Notes: a model not told the origin generated them from the sequence alone. Shown: positions 1 to 7,958, counted from the stretch's first letter. The stretch is 22,971 nt of DNA from Aeolococcus sp035552595 (GCA_035552595.1 DASZKZ010000034.1:1-22971), one strand, 5' to 3'. Translations and numbers: made by a program.

Positions 1-7
1 CGCGGTC

Positions 8-13
8 GATAAT
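8..13 (+). promoter_or_regulatory. Putative -10 element of parA
   Basis: The hexamer GATAAT (5 of 6 to TATAAT) ends six bases before the parA GTG codon. A sigma-70-type polymerase would start at or very near the G of that GTG, giving a leaderless mRNA. There is no Shine-Dalgarno sequence in the 19 bases available. The window begins too close to see a -35 box. Confidence 0.45.
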
Positions 14-19
14 CCCCGC

Positions 20-828
<809 letters not shown>

Positions 829-832
<4 letters not shown>

Positions 833-1755
833 CGGCGCAGCCGCCACCACCCAGGGGGCCGCGCCGGCGCGGACTCGGTCGCGGCCTCGACTCTCTCCTC
901 AGCCCGGCCCTGGAGATGCCCGTTCACGCCGCCTCCGCGCCGGCCTCCCCGGACACCGCCGTGCTCATCGACATCGACCCCGGGCTGGTCGAGGCCAATC
1001 CCGAGCAGCCCCGCCGCGACTTCGACCACCAGGCCCTGGTGGCCCTCGGGGACTCGATCCGCACCCACGGCCTCCTCCACCCCATCGTGGTGGAGCGGGA
1101 CGGGCCCCGCTACCGGCTGGTCGCCGGCGAGCGCCGCCTCCGCGCGGTCCGGCTCGCCGGGATGCCCCGGGTCGCGGCCATCGTCCGCCCCGCGGCGGAA
1201 TCCGCCCGCCAATCGCTGGAGACCGCCCTCACCGAGAACCTGCTCCGCGCCGACCTCTCGCCCATGGAGGAGGCCTCCGCGTACTCGCGCCTCGCCGACA
1301 CCTTCGGCCTGTCCCACGAGGCGATCGCACTGCGCCTGGGGAGGAGCCGGCCGGCCATCTCCAACACCATCCGCCTGCTGGCGCTGGCAGCGCCCGTGCA
1401 GCGCGCCGTGGCCGCGGGGACGATCAGCGCGGGGCATGCGCGCGCGCTGCTCGGCCTTGCCGACCCCGCGCAGCAGGAGGAGATGGCCGCCAGCGTGGCC
1501 ACGGAGGGCTGGTCGGTGCGGCAGACGGAGGCGGCGGTGCAGCTCGCCCTGGGGCGCGCCGCCTCTCCGCGGGCCGCCCCCGCGCGACCCGCGCTCAGCC
1601 CGGACGACGAGGCGCTCCGGCGCGGCCTCGAGGAGCAGCTCGGGCTGCCCGTGGAGCTGGAACGGCGCCGGCGTGGTGGCCGGGTGATCGTCGTCTTCCA
1701 CGACGACGGCGATCTCGATGCGCTGTACCGCAGGCTCCGCGCGGCCGAGTTGTGA
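829..1755 (+). CDS. parB: Chromosome-partitioning protein ParB/Spo0J
   Basis: This 308-residue ParB is a CTP-dependent DNA clamp that loads at parS and stimulates ParA. The basic N-terminal peptide RRRGLGRGLDSLL (residues 13-24) is the usual ParA-contacting motif. The ParB/Srx CTP-binding domain spans about residues 46-145, with GERRLRA at 100-106 and ENLLRADLSPMEEA at 137-150. A helix-turn-helix (LSHEAIALRLGRSRPAIS, about 161-178) should read parS. The C-terminal dimerisation segment ends with VIVVFHDDGDLDALYRRL. The ATG at 829 is chosen because it overlaps the parA stop and places the conserved N-terminal peptide right at the start. The same frame is open further upstream, inside parA, but gives arginine/proline-rich nonsense. 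No full parS palindrome was found in the window. Confidence 0.95.
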
Positions 1756-1771
1756 TCGGCCGTTTTCCGTG

Positions 1772-2401
1772 CTATCCGATGGGCCGTTCGACGGTGCCCG
1801 CCAGCCTTCCCTCGGCCGCGCTGACGTCCAGGTTGGCCAGGAAGGACTCGATGTACTTGGGCCGGTCCGCCGGCTTGTAGTCGAGCAGGAAGGCGTGCTC
1901 CCACACGTCCATGACGATGATCGGCTTGAAGCCGGCGATGTTGCCGTCCTCGTGGAGCGTGATCCAGTGGTTGCTGAGCCGGCCCGTGGCGGGATCGAGG
2001 TAGGTCACCGCCCAGCCCACGCCGCGCATCCCGCCGACGCCGACGAAGTCCTTGCGCCACGTCTCCAGGTCACCGAACGACTCGCCGAGGGCCCGGCCGA
2101 GCTCGGAGGAGCTGGAGATCTCGCCACCGCTGCCGCTCTTGGTCATGTTGCCGAAGTACCACTCGTGCAGCACCATGCCGTTGTACTCGAAGCCCAGGCG
2201 GCGGGTCATCTCGGCGTACGACGGGGTGCCCACCTTGCCGCCCTGGGTGAGCTCGACGAGTTGCTCGTTCAGGGTGTTCGTGTTTTTGACATATCCGGCA
2301 TAAAGTCCGAAGTGGGTCTCCATCGTCTTGTCGGATATGCCCACCAGGCCTGAGAGATCGAACTCTCGTGCCTTGTATGGAGTCTTGGTCAGCAGTGCCA
2401 T
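1772..2401 (-). CDS. Fe/Mn-family superoxide dismutase
   Basis: This 209-residue cytoplasmic enzyme is predicted to convert superoxide to oxygen and hydrogen peroxide at a single Fe or Mn ion. The four metal ligands are visible: His30 (in THFGLY), His79 (in VLHEWYFGNM), Asp165 and His169 (in VMDVWEHAF). The segment DVWEHAFLLDYKPADRPKYI is diagnostic of the C-terminal domain. The second helix reads HFGLYAGYVKNTN instead of the HHQTYV-type sequence of the E. coli enzymes, a variant I associate with SODs outside Proteobacteria. The ATG at 2401 has a strong GGAGGG five bases upstream (2412-2407). The frame stays open upstream, but that part is arginine-rich and not SOD-like. The gene converges on parB with only 16 bases between the two stops. 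The metal (Fe, Mn or either) cannot be settled by eye. Confidence 0.93.
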   Translation of the reverse strand: MALLTKTPYKAREFDLSGLVGISDKTMETHFGLYAGYVKNTNTLNEQLVELTQGGKVGTPSYAEMTRRLGFEYNGMVLHEWYFGNMTKSGSGGEISSSSELGRALGESFGDLETWRKDFVGVGGMRGVGWAVTYLDPATGRLSNHWITLHEDGNIAGFKPIIVMDVWEHAFLLDYKPADRPKYIESFLANLDVSAAEGRLAGTVERPIG

Positions 2402-2437
2402 CGTGTCCCTCCGCCTTGTGCCTTGACGACGGCGGCC

Positions 2438-2449
2438 CCCCGCGCGGGG
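2438..2449. repeat. Perfect 12-base GC palindrome in the sod leader
   Basis: CCCCGCGCGGGG reads the same on both strands and lies 37-48 bases upstream of the superoxide dismutase ATG, in the divergent sod/lepB spacer. It could be an operator or just GC-rich chance; nothing else supports a regulator here. Confidence 0.3.
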
Positions 2450-2509
2450 TCGACACTCCATTGTCGCAGCCCGTCACCACCAGACGGCGGTGGCTCTCCG
2501 GGGCCTCCG

Positions 2510-2515
2510 TATAAT
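2510..2515 (+). promoter_or_regulatory. -10 element TATAAT of lepB (leaderless)
   Basis: A perfect TATAAT lies 8 bases before the GTG of lepB in an otherwise very GC-rich spacer. Transcription would begin within a base or two of the GTG. A convincing -35 hexamer is not visible 16-18 bases upstream (the region reads GCGGTG). This agrees with -10-driven leaderless promoters known from Actinobacteria and Deinococcus. Confidence 0.6.
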
Positions 2516-2523
2516 CATGGGGA

Positions 2524-3279
2524 GTGCAGCCTCAGCCCACCGACGTCCCGAGGCCACGGCGCCGGCACCACGGCCTGGTACGCGATGTCCTCGAGGTGCT
2601 CATCATCGCCGTGGTGCTCTACGTCGCCATCTGGAGCGCGCTGCAGACCGTCCGCGTCGACGGCGAGAGCATGGTCGGCACCCTGCAGAACAACGACCTG
2701 CTCCTGGCCAGCAAGATCTCCTACTACTTCGCCGATCCTCAACGCGGCGACATCGTGGTGCTCATCCCGCCCAGCGATCCCACCAAGGATTTCATCAAGC
2801 GTGTCATCGGGATTCCCGGTGACACGCTCGAGATCGACGGCAGCAAGTCGCCCACCGCGCTGCTCATCAAGCCCGGCGGCAAGGGACCCTGGCAGCGTGT
2901 CCAGGAGCCCTACCTGCCCGAGACGTGGAACACCATGAACTACTGCTGCCTGCCCGGCGGGACCGCCTCATCGATCGCGGAACCCCTCCACATCCCGGCC
3001 GGCAAGTATTTCGTGATGGGCGACAACCGCAACCGCTCCAGCGATTCCCGCAGCTTCGGCCTGGTGGGCCGCAAGAGCATCCTGGCCAAGGCGTTCGTGA
3101 GGGTGCTGCCCTTCGGTCACTTCGGCCTGGGGACGGGGCCCACGCTGGTCCCGGACAGCACGGCGCTGCTGGACACACCGGTGGCCCCCGCGATGATCGT
3201 CGCCCTGCCCGGCGCCGTGGTTCTCGCCTGGCGGCGCCGGCGTCGCCATCGCCGCGACGGCCCGGCGAGAGGAGGCTGA
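2524..3279 (+). CDS. lepB: Signal peptidase I
   Basis: This 251-residue membrane serine protease removes signal peptides from exported preproteins. An N-terminal transmembrane helix (about residues 22-40) is followed by the catalytic-serine motif VDGESMVGTL, with Ser49. The catalytic Lys92 is in FIKRVIGIPGDTLEI, and the conserved box GDNRNRSSDSRSFG is in the C-terminal half. The usual proline after SM is replaced (SMVGTL instead of SMxPTL). The C-terminus has a second hydrophobic stretch (about 217-233) followed by RRRRRHRRD, so both ends are probably membrane-anchored, as in some actinobacterial signal peptidases. GTG at 2524 is chosen from the TATAAT just upstream. An ATG at 2517 is in another frame. 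The gene converges with ndk, 13 bases between the stops. Confidence 0.93.
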   Translation: MQPQPTDVPRPRRRHHGLVRDVLEVLIIAVVLYVAIWSALQTVRVDGESMVGTLQNNDLLLASKISYYFADPQRGDIVVLIPPSDPTKDFIKRVIGIPGDTLEIDGSKSPTALLIKPGGKGPWQRVQEPYLPETWNTMNYCCLPGGTASSIAEPLHIPAGKYFVMGDNRNRSSDSRSFGLVGRKSILAKAFVRVLPFGHFGLGTGPTLVPDSTALLDTPVAPAMIVALPGAVVLAWRRRRRHRRDGPARGG

Positions 3280-3292
3280 GCGCCGGGCCCGA

Positions 3293-3754
3293 TCAGTCCT
3301 CGGCGACCACCCAGCCGGCGCCGCTGCTCTCCCAATCGAGAAGCTCATCGTCGGCGAAGAAGATGGCGATCTCGCGGGCCGCGCTGTCCACCGAGTCGCT
3401 GCCATGGATGACGTTCATCCCCAGGTCGACGGCGAGGTCCCCACGAATCGTGCCGGGCGCGGACTTGGCGGGGTCGGTGGTTCCCATCATGGTTCGCACC
3501 AGGGCGACGGCGCCCGGTCCCTCCCAGACCATGGCCACCACCGGCGAGGAGGTGATGAACTCCACCAGGCCCGCGAAGAACGGCTTCTGGCGATGCTCGG
3601 CGTAGTGACGATCGGCCAGGTCGGGGGTGACCTTCATCAGCTTGAGGCCGGCGGGATGGAGGCCGCGGCGCTCGAAACGCGTGATGATCTCGCCGACCAG
3701 TCCGCGCTGCACGGCGTCGGGCTTGATCAGCACCAGGGTGCGCTCTGCTTGCAT
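3293..3754 (-). CDS. ndk: Nucleoside diphosphate kinase
   Basis: This 153-residue enzyme transfers the gamma-phosphate of ATP to nucleoside diphosphates through a phosphohistidine, balancing NTP and dNTP pools. The start MQAERTLVLIKPDAVQRGLVG is the family's first strand and helix. The active-site His117 is in GMNVIHGSDS, and the following SVDSAAREIAIFF matches the conserved C-terminal helix. The length is typical for short bacterial Ndk. The ATG at 3754 has GAGAGA six bases upstream; the open frame further upstream belongs to the shadow of the neighbouring gene. It is the last gene of the rpmH operon, 29 bases after the M16 peptidase stop. Confidence 0.95.
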   Translation of the reverse strand: MQAERTLVLIKPDAVQRGLVGEIITRFERRGLHPAGLKLMKVTPDLADRHYAEHRQKPFFAGLVEFITSSPVVAMVWEGPGAVALVRTMMGTTDPAKSAPGTIRGDLAVDLGMNVIHGSDSVDSAAREIAIFFADDELLDWESSGAGWVVAED

Positions 3755-3783
3755 TGGTGATCTCTCACATGGGATGGACGGGG

Positions 3784-5019
3784 TCAGGCGCGGAGGAGCT
3801 CGAGGAATCGGTCGGGCTTGCGGAAGGGGCCGATCACCGCCGCCCGGAGGCCGCCGCCGAGGATCTCGGCGGCCAGCGAGCGCACCGCCCCGGCGTCGAC
3901 CTCGAGCAGGCGTTCGGCGATGTCGTCGGCGAGGAGGATCTCGCCGGTGAGCAGCTCCTGCTGGCCGAGGTGATTGCAGAGGGCCGACGTGCTCTCCAGC
4001 TGCACCGACAGCCGTCCGCGGGCGTACTCCTTGGCCCTCTCGAGCTCGGCCTGCGGCACAGGCTCTTTGGCCAGGCGCTCCAGCTCGTCGATGGCGGCGC
4101 GCATCGCCTCCAGCGCGCGCTTGGGCTCGCACCCCAGCGAGATGGCCAGCGTGCCCCCATCGGCCACCCGGGTCAGGAAGGAGTGCACGTCGTAGGCCAG
4201 AGCGCGCTCCTCGCGCAGCTCGAGGAAGAGGCGGCTCGACATGCCCTCACCGAGCACCACGTTGAGGATGTCGGCCACGAAGCGGCGCTCGTCGCGGTAC
4301 GACGGCGCCCTGGCGCCGAGCACGATGTTGGCCTGGCCGGCGCGACGCTCGAGCACGCTGACAGCGGACCCGGCCAGAGGCTCGGCCGGCAGCGGCTCGG
4401 CGGGTTGAGCAGCGTGGGGCGCCCACTGCCGCAGCACTCCGGACACCAGCTCGGCCATCCCGTCGGCATCCAGCGCGCCCGCCGCCGAGACCACCAGGTT
4501 GTCGCCGCGGTAGTGGCGGAGGAGGTGGCGGCGGCAGTCGGCGGCGGCGAAGGACTGCACCGTGGCCTCGGTGCCGGCGACGTCCCAGCCCAGCGGGTGG
4601 TCCGGCCACATGATGGCGTCGAAGAGGGTGTGCACATGATCCTGAGGGCTGTCCTCATACATGCGCAGCTCCTCGATCACCACCTGCCGTTCACGGACCA
4701 CGTCGTCCTCCGCGAAGCGCGGGGAGAAGAGCATGTCGCTGAGCACGTCGACGGCGACGCCGACGCGATCGGCGGGCACCTTCGCCCAGAAGATGGTCGC
4801 CTCGCGGTCGGTGGACGCGTTGATGGTGCCGCCCACCCCCTCGATCGCCTCGCTGATCGACCGCGCCGTGGGGTGGCTGCGGCCACCCTTGAACACCATG
4901 TGCTCGATGAAGTGGGCCAGCCCGCACTCCTCCGCCGTCTCCACGCGCGAGCCCGTGCCGAACATGAAGGCCAGGCTGACCGAGGCGCGCTCCCGCATGG
5001 GGGCGGCGAGCATGCGCAC
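3784..5019 (-). CDS. M16-family zinc metallopeptidase (pitrilysin/MPP-like)
   Basis: This 411-residue protein is a bacterial M16B peptidase like B. subtilis MlpA/YmxG and mitochondrial processing peptidase beta. The inverted zinc motif HFIEH lies at about residues 36-40. The downstream glutamate ligand is in VVIEELRMYEDSP, and the C-terminal half contains the R/Y segment SSRLFLELREERALAYDVHS. The coordinates use GTG 5019, the first conventional start in frame. That start cuts the first strand: the 16 codons upstream translate to IAAEDRGHVRTVLDGG, continuing into VRMLAAPM, which matches the family's N-terminal LDNGxRV pattern. Translation therefore probably begins further upstream, perhaps at ATC 5067, which overlaps the jag stop (TAATC). 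The substrate is unknown. The next gene downstream is ndk. Confidence 0.9.
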   Translation of the reverse strand: MRMLAAPMRERASVSLAFMFGTGSRVETAEECGLAHFIEHMVFKGGRSHPTARSISEAIEGVGGTINASTDREATIFWAKVPADRVGVAVDVLSDMLFSPRFAEDDVVRERQVVIEELRMYEDSPQDHVHTLFDAIMWPDHPLGWDVAGTEATVQSFAAADCRRHLLRHYRGDNLVVSAAGALDADGMAELVSGVLRQWAPHAAQPAEPLPAEPLAGSAVSVLERRAGQANIVLGARAPSYRDERRFVADILNVVLGEGMSSRLFLELREERALAYDVHSFLTRVADGGTLAISLGCEPKRALEAMRAAIDELERLAKEPVPQAELERAKEYARGRLSVQLESTSALCNHLGQQELLTGEILLADDIAERLLEVDAGAVRSLAAEILGGGLRAAVIGPFRKPDRFLELLRA

Positions 5020-5066
5020 TCCGCCATCGAGAACGGTCCGGACGTGGCCGCGATCCTCGGCCGCGA

Positions 5067-5822
5067 TTACCAGCGCCCGCGCCCCCGGTCGGGTCGGGGG
5101 GCGACCCCACCCTGGGCAGGGCCGGTGGGGTGGATGACCACGCGGCGGGCCGGCTCGTGCCCGCTGCTCTCGGTGCGCACGCCGGGGTCGTCCTGGAGGG
5201 TGAGATGGATGATGCGGCGCTCGTAGGCGTGCATGGGATCGAGCGTGTAGCGCTCGCCGCTGGCCCGCACCCGATCGGCGAGGCGCTGGGCCAGCTCGCG
5301 CACCTGCTCCTCGCGGCGCGCCCGGTAGCGTTCGACGTCGAGGATGAGGCGGCGCCCCTGGCGCTCCGCCTGCTCGTCACCCATCATCAGGTTGAGCGTG
5401 GTCTGGAGCGCGCGCAGGGTCTCGCCCCGCCAGCCGATGAGCAGGCCGAGGTCGTCACCAGAGACCTCGAGGATCAGTGGCGCCTCCGTCTCGCCCGCTC
5501 GCGCGCTGCTGGCGCGCCGGACCGAGACCCGGGCGGGGATCTCCATCTCCTCGAGCAGTGCCACGAGCAGCTCGCGTCCGGCGGCGGTGTGGGAGTCGAT
5601 CCGGCTGACCCGGACGCGGGCGGCGCTCGAGGAGAGGTACTCCCCGGCGACCGGCCGTGCCCCGCCGCGGGAGATGACCTCGACGACCACCTCGTCGCGC
5701 TCGGCGCCGAGCGCCGCGACGGCCTGCGCCGTCGCCTCCTCCACGGTGGCGCCGGTGCCCTCGATGCCGGGCGCCGGCGCCGCCACGTCGGCTGCCGCCT
5801 CCTCCGTCTCGTTCACGTCCAT
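5067..5822 (-). CDS. jag: Jag/KhpB-type RNA-binding protein (Jag-N, KH, R3H)
   Basis: This is a protein of about 251 residues of the Jag (KhpB/EloR) family, which binds RNA and influences cell elongation and division in Gram-positive bacteria. An acidic N-terminus leads into a Jag-N segment (ATVEEATAQAVAALGAERDEVVVEV). A KH domain follows with the GxxG loop GWRG in LLIGWRGETLRALQ, and then an R3H domain (DPMHAYERRIIHLTL and EPARRVVIHP). The C-terminal tail is basic and disordered (RPDRGRGRW). The start is ambiguous: TTG 5831, ATG 5822 or GTG 5816. A GGAGGAG at 5829-5823 fits GTG 5816 best by spacing; ATG is given as the conventional choice. It follows yidC after about 30 bases, the usual neighbourhood. 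Confidence 0.92.
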   Translation of the reverse strand: MDVNETEEAAADVAAPAPGIEGTGATVEEATAQAVAALGAERDEVVVEVISRGGARPVAGEYLSSSAARVRVSRIDSHTAAGRELLVALLEEMEIPARVSVRRASSARAGETEAPLILEVSGDDLGLLIGWRGETLRALQTTLNLMMGDEQAERQGRRLILDVERYRARREEQVRELAQRLADRVRASGERYTLDPMHAYERRIIHLTLQDDPGVRTESSGHEPARRVVIHPTGPAQGGVAPRPDRGRGRW

Positions 5823-5852
5823 CTCCTCCAACCGCTCACCGGGCAGCCTGGC

Positions 5853-6878
5853 TCAGCGACGGCGTTTGTTGGTGCGTCTCTTGGGGGGCCGGGCCGGCGG
5901 CGCGTTGACCGCACCCGCCGCGATCGGCGTCGTCGCCGGCACGGTGGAGCTCTTGGCGCCGCTCCTGGCGCGTGCCGGCCGGGAGCCGTTGCCGTCGGGG
6001 ACCACGGCTGCCTTGGCGGTCGCCGGCGCCGCCCTGGGGGCCACCGGATAGGACAGAGCGGTGATCCTGCCGGCTCCGGGGAACCAGGCCGGCACCTTGA
6101 GCGATCCCCAGCCCACCAGGTGGTACTGCTGCAACACCATGAACAGAGTCCCGGTGACCCAGTAGAGCGCCAGGCCCTGGGGGAAGTTGAGGCTCAGCCA
6201 GAAGATGACCACCGGGAAGAGGACCGACATCTGCTTGGTGACGTTGGCCATGGTGCGTTCCTGGTCGGTCATGTCCGGGCGCGGCGGCGGCATCATCATT
6301 CGCGACTGCGCGAAGGTGAGGATGGCGGCGAGCAGCGGCAGGATGAGCACGCTGGGGTGGACGATCAGCTGCGCGTAGTCCGTCGACTTCCCAGGAACCG
6401 AGCAGCAGGCCTGGACGCCGGACTGCGAGACGTTGCTGATCCAGACGAAGCCGAGGTTGCTGCCACCGAGATGGCTGGTGGCGGCGCTGATACCGCGGTA
6501 GAGCCCGACCAGCACGGGCATCTGGACCAGCGCCGGCAGGCACCCCGAGAGGCTGCTGAACGGGGAGACCTGATGCTCCGCGTAGAGCTTCTTCATCTCC
6601 TCGCTGAGCTTCTGGGGCTCCTTCTTGTATCTCTTGCGGAGCTCGGCGAGCGCGGGCGCGATCTGCCGCTGCTCCGACTGGATGCGACGGCTGGTGCGCA
6701 GCTGCCAGCCGAAGATGGGGAAGAGCGCGCCGCGGATGATCACGGTGGTGACGATCACCGCCAGGCCGAAGGCACCGACTGTGTTGAGCGGCCCGATCGC
6801 CTTGAAGATGTTGGTGAAGAATTCCAGGCAGTACTGGAAGGGCACCCCGAGGGCGTCGAAGATGGAGGCGCCGATCAT
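5853..6878 (-). CDS. yidC: Membrane protein insertase YidC/Oxa1
   Basis: This 341-residue insertase places membrane proteins into the lipid bilayer, alone or with SecYEG. It lacks the large periplasmic domain of Proteobacteria, so it is of the short Gram-positive type. Arg49 (in TTVIIRGALFPIF) is the conserved positive charge in the hydrophilic groove. The cytoplasmic hairpin (LAELRKRYKKEPQKLSEEM) follows. Later helices include SGCLPALVQMPVLVGLYRGI and LFPVVIFWLSLNFPQGLALY, with the family FPxGLxLYW pattern. The tail is alanine/proline-rich and ends in KRRTNKRRR, a basic ribosome-contacting type of tail. The usual lipobox cysteine is absent near the N-terminus. ATG 6878 overlaps the yidD stop by one base (TGATG). 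Confidence 0.95.
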   Translation of the reverse strand: MIGASIFDALGVPFQYCLEFFTNIFKAIGPLNTVGAFGLAVIVTTVIIRGALFPIFGWQLRTSRRIQSEQRQIAPALAELRKRYKKEPQKLSEEMKKLYAEHQVSPFSSLSGCLPALVQMPVLVGLYRGISAATSHLGGSNLGFVWISNVSQSGVQACCSVPGKSTDYAQLIVHPSVLILPLLAAILTFAQSRMMMPPPRPDMTDQERTMANVTKQMSVLFPVVIFWLSLNFPQGLALYWVTGTLFMVLQQYHLVGWGSLKVPAWFPGAGRITALSYPVAPRAAPATAKAAVVPDGNGSRPARARSGAKSSTVPATTPIAAGAVNAPPARPPKRRTNKRRR

Positions 6879-7159
6879 CAGACGTGGCCCTCCGAGAGCA
6901 CCGCCCGCTTGCGGCGGCGCGTCTCACGCCAGCTCGCGTACTGCTCCGGGACGGGGTCGATACCGCCCTCGTGGAAGGGATGGCAGCGGCCGATGCGGCG
7001 CAGCGCCAGCCACCACCCCCGGCGCCAGCCGAAACGCTCGATGGCGTCGTAGCCGTACTGCGAGCAGGTGGGCTGGTAGCGGCAGCTGCTCATCACCCCG
7101 AAGAGAGGACCGATGGTCACCCGATAGACCCGGATCAGCAGGAGGCTGGCGCGGGTCAT
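6878..7159 (-). CDS. yidD: Membrane protein insertion efficiency factor YidD
   Basis: This 93-residue protein contains the whole YidD signature: IRVYRVTIGPLFG at the N-terminus, SSCRYQPTCSQYGYDAIERFG with three cysteines, and GRCHPFHEGGIDPVP near the C-terminus. YidD is a small peripheral inner-membrane protein that helps YidC-dependent insertion. Its length matches the family. The ATG overlaps the rnpA stop by four bases (ATGA), and its own stop overlaps the yidC start by one base. Confidence 0.95.
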   Translation of the reverse strand: MTRASLLLIRVYRVTIGPLFGVMSSCRYQPTCSQYGYDAIERFGWRRGWWLALRRIGRCHPFHEGGIDPVPEQYASWRETRRRKRAVLSEGHV

Positions 7160-7551
7160 CGCCCCATCCCGGGCAGCTGGCTCATCACCCCATTGTCCGC
7201 TGTGGAGACCGCGGCGGCGCTTCCCGTTCGGTGCAGGGCGCGAGCCACAGCCCCGGCCACGGCCGAGCGCAGCTCCCCGAAATCGAGCTCGGCGCCCTCC
7301 ACGCCGGCGACGATGACCACGTCGTGGCCGGCCAGGCTGCCGAGCAGGGGGCGGACCACCTCGCGAAGGCGCCGCCGCAGGAGGTTGCGGCGCACCGCCG
7401 AGCGCAGCCCCACCAGCGCGAATCCCACCCGGGCGACGTCGAGTTGGTTGGCCGCGACGTGCACCCGCACACCCGCCGACGAGGCGCGTCGCCCCAGGCT
7501 GCGGGTGGCGGCAAAGCGACGTCGCCCGCGCAGGCGATGCCGCGAGATCAC
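7156..7551 (-). CDS. rnpA: Ribonuclease P protein component
   Basis: This 131-residue basic protein is the RNase P subunit that helps the catalytic RNA trim tRNA 5' ends. The family pattern is seen in RFAATRSLGRRASS, ARVGFALVGLRSAVRRN and the RNR-like helix RRNLLRRRLREVV (usually RNRIKRRLRE). Then comes the strand HDVVIVAG. The C-terminal 20 residues are not conserved. GTG 7551 overlaps the rpmH stop (GTGA). The position directly after rpmH is nearly universal in bacteria. Confidence 0.93.
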   Translation of the reverse strand: MISRHRLRGRRRFAATRSLGRRASSAGVRVHVAANQLDVARVGFALVGLRSAVRRNLLRRRLREVVRPLLGSLAGHDVVIVAGVEGAELDFGELRSAVAGAVARALHRTGSAAAVSTADNGVMSQLPGMGR

Positions 7552-7694
7552 CGCGACGGCGCTGGCGTCAGACGCTTGCGACCCTTGCGACGTCGAGCCT
7601 TGAGCACCGCGCGTCCGCCTGGGGTCGACATCCGGATGCGAAACCCGTGGGTCTTGCGCCGGTACTTCTTCTTGGGTTGGTAGGTCCGTTTGAT
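7548..7694 (-). CDS. rpmH: Ribosomal protein L34, probable AUC start
   Basis: The 48-residue product KRTYQPKKKYRRKTHGFR... is unmistakable bL34, the small basic protein of the large ribosomal subunit. The family begins MKRTYQP; here the codon at the M position (7694-7692) is ATC. On the - strand a GGAG (7706-7703) lies exactly 8 bases before it, good Shine-Dalgarno spacing. The nearest conventional in-frame start is a GTG at 7745. It would add 17 residues unlike L34 and has no ribosome-binding site. I therefore call AUC as the start; a base error in the sequence would be the trivial alternative. It is the first gene of the operon and overlaps rnpA by four bases. Confidence 0.9.
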   Translation of the reverse strand: MKRTYQPKKKYRRKTHGFRIRMSTPGGRAVLKARRRKGRKRLTPAPSR

Positions 7695-7765
7695 GTCCGT
7701 CGCTCCGCGAGAGGGAGATTTCGACGACCGGGTGAGGGCGGGCACGCCGAACGTGGCGGCAGGGG

Positions 7766-7782
7766 ACTCCGGTCGTCGGAGT
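7766..7782 (-). promoter_or_regulatory. Hairpin at the 5' end of the rpmH leader
   Basis: A perfect 6-base inverted repeat (ACTCCG ... CGGAGT) with a 5-base loop lies only a few bases inside the predicted rpmH transcript start (about 7785). It could stabilise the 5' end or take part in control of the ribosomal operon. No long U-run follows, so it is not a terminator. Confidence 0.35.
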
Positions 7783-7791
7783 GGCCGGCGG

Positions 7792-7800
7792 AGTATAGCA
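7792..7800 (-). promoter_or_regulatory. Extended -10 promoter of the rpmH operon
   Basis: On the - strand TGCTATACT (7800-7792) is an extended -10 (TGn then TATACT, 5 of 6). No -35 consensus is visible 17-18 bases upstream, which the TG extension can offset. Transcription would begin near 7785, giving a leader of about 90 bases before rpmH. Confidence 0.55.
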
Positions 7801-7844
7801 GCGACATCGACGCCGGGGTCCTCGAGGCGGGACGCGCGGAGCCG

Positions 7845-7873
7845 TTGTGAGCCGCCTGTTGCGTTGCTAGACT
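7845..7873 (+). promoter_or_regulatory. dnaA promoter (-35 TTGTGA, -10 TAGACT)
   Basis: TTGTGA at 7845-7850 and TAGACT at 7868-7873 are separated by 17 bases, a good sigma-70-type pair. Transcription would start near 7880, giving a leader of about 150-180 bases that contains the DnaA boxes. This suggests autoregulation by DnaA. Confidence 0.6.
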
Positions 7874-7948
7874 GTGCTCGCTGCCCGGCGGGCGACGTCC
7901 CCCAACATCGCCCCTCCATCGTTTCCGCCGGTTCGCGACCCCGGTTGT

Positions 7949-7957
7949 TTATCCACT
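7949..7957 (+). promoter_or_regulatory. DnaA box TTATCCACT
   Basis: This matches TTATNCACA in 8 of 9 positions. It is the first of three boxes whose starts are about one helical turn apart (7949, 7959, 7971). Confidence 0.7.
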
Positions 7958-7958
7958 C

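Noticed and set aside
1758..1800. A possible hairpin (CGGCC ... GGGCCG) between parB and sod as a bidirectional terminator.
   Set aside because: The stem is only about five bases with a long loop and no U-run, and it overlaps the sod stop region.
5130..7052. A 640-codon + strand frame opposite jag and yidC.
   Set aside because: jag, yidC and yidD are certain on the other strand; the + frame has no recognisable domain and is a codon-bias shadow.
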